From NCBI GenBank assembly GCA_003695045.1, contig RFJB01000136.1, positions 1-7,311 of the forward strand: DNA of 7,311 nucleotides, read 5' to 3'. This document shows, in pieces, positions 1 through 6,145 of the stretch; position 1 is the stretch's first letter; each line of letters opens with the position of its first letter. The notes beneath the pieces are model-generated. The model ran no database searches, had not been told where the DNA came from, and was given only the letters and a program-made list of their open reading frames with translations. A program made the translations under genes and the position numbers. Origin of the DNA: Candidatus Woesearchaeota archaeon. GTDB taxonomy: Archaea; Nanobdellota; Nanobdellia; Woesearchaeales; J091.

Positions 1-1180
1 GGACCGCGATTGGAACGTCGTCCCTGTAAAGGATGTAGTCCCTGAAGTCCTCCTCCTGCGACGCGTTCCATTCGAGATGAACCTTTCTTGCCGCGTAAAA
101 CGCTGTGAATGAGTCGGGAGCGGAGGGCGCGCCTTTCCACCTTTGCGGCGTCACGAACACCTCAACGGTTGCCGCTTCAGAGACGGTTCCCTTGACATTG
201 ACTGTTTCGCCCACATTGTACTGGGATATGTTTTCAACGGTCAGCTCGGGCGGCTCAACGTCAATCTGGACCGTGAACGTCTTGTTCATTACTGCGCCCG
301 CCTCGTCAACAGCATTGACAAGCAGAGTGTTCCTCTGGGTTGTGGAGAGAGGCCTTGCGAGCAGGTCAAACCTGCCCTCTATGTCTGCAACGTCAGAACC
401 CCTCTGGACGCCGTTGACTTTAAGAGTGACCTTCGTGCCTTTTGTCGTGGTGCCGGATATCGGCATTGAGACCTTGTTGTAATATGGAGGCACTGTGACA
501 TTGAGGAACAGCGGGGTGTAGTGCGGCACCGTGAAGTTGCCGGTTTCCGACTCCGAACAGTATTCCCCGTTGCACGAAACGGCTTTGTAATAGTATGTCG
601 CGTCGCTCTGCAGGCCCGTCAGCTCGATGATGTGCTGCGTGACGAGGGACTCGTCCTCCAGGGAGGAGCCCAGTGCCTTTGTTGTTCCGAACTCAACCTT
701 TGAGTCGGAGGGAATGTCGGTAACCCATGTTATCGTTGCTGAGAGCGCCTTGGGCGTTGCCTGCACAGCGCTTATTTCAGGGTAGGGCGATTCTCCGGTC
801 ACGACATTGACGCCTGCCTTCTCGCCCTCGTTGTTGCTCGTGTCAACAGCGGACACCTCATACCTGTATGCTGTTTCCGGCTGGACATCGGTGTCCGAGA
901 AAGTTGTTTCAGTGGTGGTCCCAATGCTTTCCCCGTTCCTGTAAATGTTGTAATGGTCAAAGTCGGATGCGGAAGAGGCATCCCACTGGAGATTCACATG
1001 GTCAAAGCTGACTTCAACTGCGTGCAGGTTCTGCACCATGCCGGGCGGCTCAATCTCGTTCAGCATGAACTCCGGCACTTCAACGGTCTGCTTCACGGGG
1101 TTCATGGACGCGGCAATAGAGAAAGGCATCGCTGTGAAAAGCCACACCACGAGCAACGAAAAAAACTGCTTTTTCAACAT
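1..1180 (-). CDS. Secreted fibronectin type III / Ig-like multidomain protein, C-terminus cut by window edge
   Basis: I read this frame by hand: 393 codons from ATG at 1180 to the left edge without a stop, so the protein is incomplete. Residues 1-23 form a Sec signal peptide (MLKKQ, then a hydrophobic core; likely cleavage after S-I-A at 23). Residues about 45-130 are an FN3 domain (V-x-L-x-W-D-A-S at 62-69, Y-N-I-Y-R at 77-81, A-Y-R-Y-E-V-S-A-V-D at 104-113). Residues 132-218 are a second FN3-like domain of the kind seen before phosphatases (T-I-T-W-V-T, then Y-Y-Y-K-A-V). Residues 220-308 look like a bacterial Ig-like module (I-S-G-T-T-T-K-G, V-N-A-V-D-E). Residues 310-343 begin another beta domain, and about 360-393 start a further FN3 unit. 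The role is probably extracellular adhesion or a scaffold; no enzyme domain is visible so far. It follows the 651-residue pilin-like gene by 34 nt. Domain family is fairly sure, function is not. Confidence 0.88.
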   Translation of the reverse strand, partial: MLKKQFFSLLVVWLFTAMPFSIAASMNPVKQTVEVPEFMLNEIEPPGMVQNLHAVEVSFDHVNLQWDASSASDFDHYNIYRNGESIGTTTETTFSDTDVQPETAYRYEVSAVDTSNNEGEKAGVNVVTGESPYPEISAVQATPKALSATITWVTDIPSDSKVEFGTTKALGSSLEDESLVTQHIIELTGLQSDATYYYKAVSCNGEYCSESETGNFTVPHYTPLFLNVTVPPYYNKVSMPISGTTTKGTKVTLKVNGVQRGSDVADIEGRFDLLARPLSTTQRNTLLVNAVDEAGAVMNKTFTVQIDVEPPELTVENISQYNVGETVNVKGTVSEAATVEVFVTPQRWKGAPSAPDSFTAFYAARKVHLEWNASQEEDFRDYILYRDDVPIAV

Positions 1181-1188
1181 TGCATCAA

Positions 1189-1192
1189 ACCT
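1189..1192 (-). promoter_or_regulatory. Possible ribosome binding site for the FN3-domain gene
   Basis: The minus strand reads AGGT followed by 8 nt and then ATG at 1180. AGGT matches the core of the archaeal Shine-Dalgarno consensus (GGAGGTGAT). The match is short, and a leaderless transcript is an alternative explanation for this start. Confidence 0.35.
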
Positions 1193-1194
1193 GC

Positions 1195-1210
1195 TATTAA
1201 CTGTTTAATA
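1195..1210. repeat. Short inverted repeat in the intergenic gap
   Basis: On the minus strand this reads TATTAA-ACAG-TTAATA: two perfect 6-bp arms around a 4-nt loop, overlapping the candidate TATA box. It could be a regulator site or a weak hairpin. The arms contain only A and T, so chance is a serious alternative. Confidence 0.25.
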
Positions 1211-1213
1211 TAA
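1205..1213 (-). promoter_or_regulatory. Candidate archaeal TATA box (box A) ahead of the FN3-domain gene
   Basis: The minus strand reads TTATATTAA centred about 29 nt upstream of the ATG at 1180, inside the only sizeable intergenic gap of the window. Archaeal TATA boxes usually lie about 25-30 nt before the transcription start, so a transcript from here would begin at or just before the start codon. No clear BRE-like purine stretch can be judged because the upstream gene ends there. It could simply be AT-rich spacer. Confidence 0.3.
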
Positions 1214-1214
1214 T

Positions 1215-3170
1215 TTACCTGAATTCCGGCTTCAAATCCTCAAGGTATGTTCTGTTGTTGTACAGGAATGTCATGAGTTCTAACTGGCTGTCCTGGTCTT
1301 CCGGCGGCGGCTCTTCAAACGCGACCTTGAATGTGACGCTTGACGCGTCCTTCATCTCGGTATAGTTGGTCGTCCAGTTTCCAAAGTAGCCGCCCGCAAA
1401 GACGCCGTTGTCAATGAACATGATTGAAGCTTCGTAGGTCACGTCGCCAAGTATGAGTTCTATCTTGTCATGCCCCTGCTCGGGAGGCACTTTCGCGTAG
1501 ACCGAATGCCCTGTTTCGTTGCTTTCAAGCTGTATCAGGACGAGGTCGTTGCTGTCAAGGTCTTCTTCCGCCCAGTAGTCGGGCAGTTCAAGCTTTTTTG
1601 CGGCCACCTCATACTTTCTTGACGGGTAAAGGCGCAGAGTTGTCTGGTCCTCGCCGGTAAAGACGGCGGTGCCGGTAATGTATCCGCTCTTGGAAGCAAT
1701 AATGTCCCCGTTCACGCACGAGTCGGGAACGCTGGCAACGAGGCGGTACTCGCCGCCGTCAGGCCTTGTTTCTCCGAGAGGGCAGTCGTAAGCGAAGCAC
1801 CTGTATGTGAAGTTCACATGGTTTATCTGCTCGCCGGTGTAGTAGTCCACTGCGTAGAAGGCGAACGTCTTCCGGGTTCTTGACGAGCAGAACTCTTCGG
1901 AGCCGCCTGCGGGAACGTCTATTGATGAGGGAACAACCTCTCTGTTGGGCTGGTTGTCCACCACGACAACGGGCATTCCGAAGCGGAACAGCAGCCCCTC
2001 CCCGCCAAAGGATGTCGGCTCGTTAATGGAAACAAGAACGGGATAGTAAATGTCATAGACGAAATGGATTATCTGGACGCACATCATTGAGAGGAATCTG
2101 TTTGTTGCTCTCTGCTGCGCCGACTTCATAAAGGGTCCGTCCGACGGCTTCGCGTTGAACAGCATGCCCCACTGGGGCAGGTACATGACCGAGAGCGACA
2201 GTTCCGAAAAGTCCTTGTCGGTGAAGTTGATGAACATCTTGCTGTACTCCCACATGTCCTCGGGCGGGCTTCCGTCAGGCAGGTTGCCCACGGCATACTG
2301 CTCGACAGAGATGTCCTGCCATTCCCTGTATCTCTCCTCGTTCTCGTTGAAGGGCGCATGGTAGGTGTTCCTGAACCTGAGACCGGGAATTATGATTGAG
2401 AGCGCATCCTGAAGGCGCTTTTTCAGTTCCGGCTCGTACCATGTCAATCTTGCGCACTGGAACTTGACGCCGTTGAGAGGAATCTCCGGGTCTATTGCGA
2501 GCTGCTCCACGGTTATTTTTTCCATGAAGCCTCTCTCATTCTCCCTCTCAAGAAACTCCTTCGCAAGCTCGTAAGCCCTCAACAGCTTGGCGTCAACCCT
2601 GACGCTGAAATCCTCGTACTCGTTGGTTTCGTCCTTGAACTTTGCCGTGAGAGTGACCGGAAAGTGCATGTCAAAAACAACATCAGACCTTCCGATGGTG
2701 ACGGAAACGTTCGGCTTCCCGTAATAGACATTGTAGGAATCCTGGAAGGGCTCAAGCCCGTTAAGGCACGAGTCAATGTTCTCCTCCACATACCTTTTCA
2801 TGTCGGAAGCCATCTTCTCAAGCGAGGGAATCCTCAGCTCGTTCCTGTACTGCCACAATGGAATCCCGACAGGAACTGCCGGGTGGAATTTTATTGAGGC
2901 GAGCGGGTCGTAGCGCATGCTGTCCGGCAGGTAAATGTACCCTCCTGAAAGGGCAAGCTGCTTCACTGCTTCAGAGCCGACATCGTAAAGGCACTGGTCA
3001 ATAAAGTTCTGCACGGGCCCTCTCAGCTCTGGATGGACCTCCTCCGGAACGAAAATGTACGCCTTCTCCCTCGCAAGGAAGAAAATGGCGGTGGCTACAA
3101 GAATCACGATGCCCATGATGATGAATGCCGTTACCTGGGCTTTTTTCATTTTTTTCCGAAACATTCTCAT
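1215..3170 (-). CDS. Large membrane-anchored surface protein with prepilin-like N-terminus (downstream paralogue, 651 aa)
   Basis: The N-terminus has a short basic leader, then A11-Q12-V-T-A-F and a hydrophobic helix (about 12-34), resembling an archaeal class III (prepilin) signal with Q at +1 but F, not E, at +5. The rest is predicted outside the cell. Residues 50-205 are a mixed region containing C60, C135 and the motif E-Y-E-D-F-S-V-R at 184-191. Residues 370-400 hold Y-Y-P-V-L-V-S-I-N-E-P. Residues about 435-520 form a carboxypeptidase-regulatory-like beta sandwich with C463-P-L-G-E-T and K-S-G-Y. A second beta-rich region ends in a short charged helix. Seven N-x-S/T sequons occur (154, 315, 453, 551, 598, 602, 639). 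It aligns along its whole length with the preceding 724-residue protein. I chose ATG 3170 because it overlaps the upstream stop as ATGA; in-frame ATGs at 3176, 3164 and 3149 are alternatives, and no SD is visible. I know no named family; a structural or pilus-like surface role is inferred. Confidence 0.85.
   Translation of the reverse strand: MRMFRKKMKKAQVTAFIIMGIVILVATAIFFLAREKAYIFVPEEVHPELRGPVQNFIDQCLYDVGSEAVKQLALSGGYIYLPDSMRYDPLASIKFHPAVPVGIPLWQYRNELRIPSLEKMASDMKRYVEENIDSCLNGLEPFQDSYNVYYGKPNVSVTIGRSDVVFDMHFPVTLTAKFKDETNEYEDFSVRVDAKLLRAYELAKEFLERENERGFMEKITVEQLAIDPEIPLNGVKFQCARLTWYEPELKKRLQDALSIIIPGLRFRNTYHAPFNENEERYREWQDISVEQYAVGNLPDGSPPEDMWEYSKMFINFTDKDFSELSLSVMYLPQWGMLFNAKPSDGPFMKSAQQRATNRFLSMMCVQIIHFVYDIYYPVLVSINEPTSFGGEGLLFRFGMPVVVVDNQPNREVVPSSIDVPAGGSEEFCSSRTRKTFAFYAVDYYTGEQINHVNFTYRCFAYDCPLGETRPDGGEYRLVASVPDSCVNGDIIASKSGYITGTAVFTGEDQTTLRLYPSRKYEVAAKKLELPDYWAEEDLDSNDLVLIQLESNETGHSVYAKVPPEQGHDKIELILGDVTYEASIMFIDNGVFAGGYFGNWTTNYTEMKDASSVTFKVAFEEPPPEDQDSQLELMTFLYNNRTYLEDLKPEFR
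3167..3170 (-). promoter_or_regulatory. ATGA stop/start overlap, likely translational coupling
   Basis: The TGA ending the 724-residue gene (3169-3167) overlaps ATG 3170-3168 of the 651-residue gene. No purine-rich SD sequence lies before any of the candidate starts, so reinitiation after the first gene is the simplest route. This would tie the output of the two paralogues together. Confidence 0.5.
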
Positions 3171-5341
3171 GACCATTGGGGTTCAAGTGAGGAACGATAA
3201 TCCTCTGAGAGTTTGTCAAGCGTGTCAAGCGCCTGGAGGTCCTCTATCTTTCTGTGGACAGGGGGGATGTCATAATAAGCTACAAAAGGCACGAAGAATG
3301 TAACATTCTCGTGCGAATATAAATCTGTATCGGAAACCTGCCAGGTTAGGTTTCCTTCCCAGTTCAGCAGGCCGTATGGCAGAGTGTCCATCTTGACAGA
3401 ATCAATCGTTTCGCATGTTTCTCCCAGCCCCAGGAATCCTGAGGGGAAGCATCTCCTGTCCTCGGGTATTATATACTCTCTGTCGGAGAATATCTGCACG
3501 GATATCGTGTAGTTGCCCGGCACAAGAGTTATTGGGGAGCCCTGCGGGTGCTCTTCGTCAAAAACAATCGCTCCGGAGAGCGGTTGGCTTCCGGTCGTAA
3601 CCTGTTCGTATTGGAGGACAGCCCGGTCTTTTGGGGATAATTCCAGGATGCGGGTGGCGTTGAAAACCCATCGCGTGACAACGGAAGGACCATTAACCAG
3701 TATTTGCTTGGAATAAGGGACTTTCATTATTTTCAAAGCCACTTGTTTTTCAGGATAAACTTTAAGCGTGATGTTTCTGCTTGAGTTCACGCCGACGCCA
3801 ATGGGAAGTGTTCTGGTTCCGAAGCCCTCTTTCTCAAACACCAAAGCGCCAATTCCCACAGGGAGTTTTGTGATAAGCGAGCTGTTTTCGCCTTCGCTTG
3901 TTCTTCCCAGGACGCAGCCCTCGTTTCCAAAGGAAGCGCTGACCAGCACGTCTGGCAGGTATTCTCCTGTGGATGCGTCAAGAACCCTTATATTATAATC
4001 TCCCGAGTTCCATGTTTCTTTCTGGCAGACGAATGTTTCCCCGGTGAATGTTGTGGGAGAGAATGCTCCTGAGCCGTTTACAGGCCTGTTCTGGCGTATG
4101 TTTGCCTCGATGGCGTAGCTCATGGTAAAACCTTTGCCGTTGAACGCTTCGGGATAAGAGATTGTGACCAGAACAGGGAATGACAGGTCGTAGAAGAATC
4201 TGTACTGCTGCATCCCGAAGCCCGGGATAATGGAGCCGATAGGCCCGCCTGAGGAGATGTCCGGCTTTATTATCTCTCCTGTGCTTGGTTTTACATCAAG
4301 ATAAAAAGGCCACCAGCCAAGATATGTAAACTCAACATTGTAGAACGGATATGAAGCGTTTTGGAAAATAATCATCTTTCTTGCCATGCCCTGGACCATC
4401 GCGTCGGAAATTGAGTGCCTGTAATAGTTTCTTGTTCCCATTACCTGCGCCATTGGAATGTGGTTCATGAGGATGAGCTTGATTTTCTCTGCAACTTTGG
4501 ACTTCTGCCACATCACAAAGTCGCCCGCACCCAACCTGAAGTCGTAAATGGGAGGCAGGGCATCCTCTGAAAGGTCGCTGAATGCTGTAATGAGGTTGAG
4601 GGCGTCGCCCTCAAAAAACTGCAGCGAAGTGGTAAGCTTGAGAACCTTTGTTGCCAGTTCGTAAATCTTCCTGAGGTTGAGTGGCAGGCGCACAGAGAAG
4701 TCCTTGTATTCGGATACGCTTCCCTCTTTCGCGAACTTGAGAGGGTAATCCAGTTTTACATAAATATCGTTGCGGCTTACTGTGACATCCGCCTCCGGCC
4801 TGCCTGCCTCAAGAACAGTGAATCCCTGTTCTCTGAAGTAGGAAAAGTCGTCAAGGCACAGGGAAATCTTTGAAGCAATCGCCTCTTCAAGCTGTTCTTC
4901 TATGGAGTTCGGACCTTCGGACTTTCTCAGGGGAGGGACGTGTGTTTCAACCACGCAGTCAGAGACGCACTTGTCGTTGGAAGACATCTCGTACCAGAAG
5001 GGAATGTAAACATTCCCGTTTGGCGATATCTTAAGCAGGGACGACCTTGTGGGCCGCACTGCGTTGTATCTGAGGCCTGCCCTTTGCGGATCCATGTAGC
5101 CGCCTTTCAACCCCAGCGCTCTTACCTCTTCAATGGAGACCGACTCAAGGCAGTCCCTCACAAATGTTTCTATGGGGTCCGACCTTTGGGGCACCTCTGT
5201 TGTTATGTCGCCGACTTCTATTTCCGTCGTTGCGGAGGTAATCTGCTGCCTGATGTAGAATATGAGCGCAGAGCTGAACAGCAGTATGATTCCTATGATT
5301 ATGAAAATCGTTACCTGGCCTCTTTTTTTAAGGTGTCGCAT
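3167..5341 (-). CDS. Large membrane-anchored surface protein with prepilin-like N-terminus (upstream paralogue, 724 aa)
   Basis: The protein begins MRHLKKRG then Q9-V-T-I-F and a hydrophobic helix to about residue 31, typical of archaeal class III/prepilin-type sorting signals apart from F where E is usual at +5. A large outer region follows: residues 55-235 with C64, C162 and E-Y-K-D-F-S-V-R (211-218); residues 340-410 with K-P-S-T-G-E and F-P-V-L-V-T-I-S-Y-P; a carboxypeptidase-regulatory-like beta sandwich at about 448-532 with C476-V-L-G-R-T and K-E-G-F; and a C-terminal beta region (to about 690) ending in a charged helix. Eight Cys and nine N-x-S/T sequons fit an exported protein. ATG 5341 is preferred: an upstream in-frame TTG at 5380 lacks an SD and would lengthen the leader, while 5341 has AGGT/GAGG ahead of it and gives the expected short basic leader. 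It lies 7 nt after the membrane-protein gene. Usual pilins are roughly 60-200 residues, so this is far larger. The specific role is unknown. Confidence 0.87.
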   Translation of the reverse strand: MRHLKKRGQVTIFIIIGIILLFSSALIFYIRQQITSATTEIEVGDITTEVPQRSDPIETFVRDCLESVSIEEVRALGLKGGYMDPQRAGLRYNAVRPTRSSLLKISPNGNVYIPFWYEMSSNDKCVSDCVVETHVPPLRKSEGPNSIEEQLEEAIASKISLCLDDFSYFREQGFTVLEAGRPEADVTVSRNDIYVKLDYPLKFAKEGSVSEYKDFSVRLPLNLRKIYELATKVLKLTTSLQFFEGDALNLITAFSDLSEDALPPIYDFRLGAGDFVMWQKSKVAEKIKLILMNHIPMAQVMGTRNYYRHSISDAMVQGMARKMIIFQNASYPFYNVEFTYLGWWPFYLDVKPSTGEIIKPDISSGGPIGSIIPGFGMQQYRFFYDLSFPVLVTISYPEAFNGKGFTMSYAIEANIRQNRPVNGSGAFSPTTFTGETFVCQKETWNSGDYNIRVLDASTGEYLPDVLVSASFGNEGCVLGRTSEGENSSLITKLPVGIGALVFEKEGFGTRTLPIGVGVNSSRNITLKVYPEKQVALKIMKVPYSKQILVNGPSVVTRWVFNATRILELSPKDRAVLQYEQVTTGSQPLSGAIVFDEEHPQGSPITLVPGNYTISVQIFSDREYIIPEDRRCFPSGFLGLGETCETIDSVKMDTLPYGLLNWEGNLTWQVSDTDLYSHENVTFFVPFVAYYDIPPVHRKIEDLQALDTLDKLSEDYRSSLEPQWS

Positions 5342-5346
5342 TATGA

Positions 5347-5356
5347 ACCTATCCTC
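5347..5356 (-). promoter_or_regulatory. Ribosome binding site deciding the start of the 724-aa gene
   Basis: The minus strand reads GAGGATAGGT, with the AGGT 5 nt and the GAGG 11 nt before ATG 5341. It overlaps the TAG stop (5351-5349) of the upstream membrane-protein gene. It supports ATG 5341 over the TTG at 5380, which has only T-rich sequence before it. Confidence 0.5.
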
Positions 5357-6143
5357 TTTCAAACTTTTTGAAATAATCAAAAAAGTACATTCTTGCCCAT
5401 GAAATGAAAAGCAGCAGCAAAAGTATGGAGAGCATTAGCGTCAGGAGTTCGGGAAACACTCTCAGCAGGAGGGACGCGAGCGAAAACAGTGCGAAACCAA
5501 CAACGATGAACACGGATGTTGTGATGAAATCCGGTGTGAATATGCTCTTGAGCGACTTGGAGAGTGATGAGAGCGGCTTCCCTGATTTGAGGACTTCCAG
5601 CGAGCCGCGCATGTTAAGATATGCTGTTGTTATGAAGAAGAGCAGAAGGATTATCTGCGCGAAAAGAGAAGACCATAAGTTGTACGCTTTCATCCCCGGC
5701 TGAAGCCATTGAACGAGAAGAACAAAGGCAAGGAATGATGCCGTATAAAGGACTGCTTTGAATCCGTAAAACTTCCAGAGAAGTTTTCTTGAGAACTTCC
5801 TGGCAGTTGTCAGGCACCAGATGTAGAACCTTGCTGTCGATGCGATGAAAAAAAGAAGGACAAAGAAGGCGACAGTCAGAAACATTATGAGTCCGAGAAC
5901 TTTTTGAACTTCTCCTGCTGTTATCTGACCGGAAAGAAGCGAGGCAACATCATTGTTGAAAAAAGGCACTTTTGATTTGAGATACATTCCCATGAGCGAA
6001 TCATAAACTATTGCAAGAACTGCTATGAAAGAGAACTCCCCGATGTCTGCGAGGAAGCTCTTCCAAAGCCGGCTGTCGCTGAAAAAATGTGCTGACGAAA
6101 CGAAATGTTCCAGTTTTGTGATTTTTTTGACTTTCTTTGCCAT
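5349..6143 (-). CDS. Polytopic integral membrane protein, about six helices (264 aa)
   Basis: The protein starts with a basic stretch (M-A-K-K-V-K-K-I) and a polar segment. Hydrophobic segments then lie at about 32-53, 82-108, 128-148, 156-178, 206-228 and 230-254, with a basic C-terminal tail (F-K-K-F-E-R-G). Loops carry basic runs (A-R-K-F-S-R-K-L-L-W-K after helix 2; S-L-S-K-S-L-K-S before helix 5), suggesting these face the cytoplasm. I see no catalytic motif, no ATP-binding motif and no clear match to TadC/FlaJ-type pilus platform proteins or to prepilin peptidases (no G-x-G-D). The ATG at 6143 is preceded by AAGGA with 7-nt spacing; an in-frame TTG at 6149 is less likely. It lies 2 nt after the preceding gene and 7 nt before the 724-residue gene. 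A role in inserting or anchoring the neighbouring surface proteins is only an inference from context. Confidence 0.85.
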   Translation of the reverse strand: MAKKVKKITKLEHFVSSAHFFSDSRLWKSFLADIGEFSFIAVLAIVYDSLMGMYLKSKVPFFNNDVASLLSGQITAGEVQKVLGLIMFLTVAFFVLLFFIASTARFYIWCLTTARKFSRKLLWKFYGFKAVLYTASFLAFVLLVQWLQPGMKAYNLWSSLFAQIILLLFFITTAYLNMRGSLEVLKSGKPLSSLSKSLKSIFTPDFITTSVFIVVGFALFSLASLLLRVFPELLTLMLSILLLLLFISWARMYFFDYFKKFERG

Positions 6144-6145
6144 TT

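Noticed and set aside
105..482. Plus-strand open frames of 125 and 108 codons (also 143-469)
   Set aside because: They lie antisense to a continuous minus-strand frame with a signal peptide and clear FN3/Ig domains; their translations show no domain-like pattern.
953..1213. Plus-strand open frame of 86 codons running into the intergenic gap
   Set aside because: It is antisense to the start of the FN3 gene and reads as low-complexity His/Arg/Cys-rich sequence typical of a shadow frame.
3800..4000. Carboxypeptidase activity for the carboxypeptidase-regulatory-like domain
   Set aside because: Only the regulatory-type beta sandwich is suggested; no zinc-carboxypeptidase catalytic domain (H-x-x-E type site) is seen in the chain.
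4940..5371. Plus-strand open frame of 143 codons
   Set aside because: It lies opposite the N-terminal part of the 724-residue gene, whose frame is strongly supported by its paralogue; no SD or recognisable motif.
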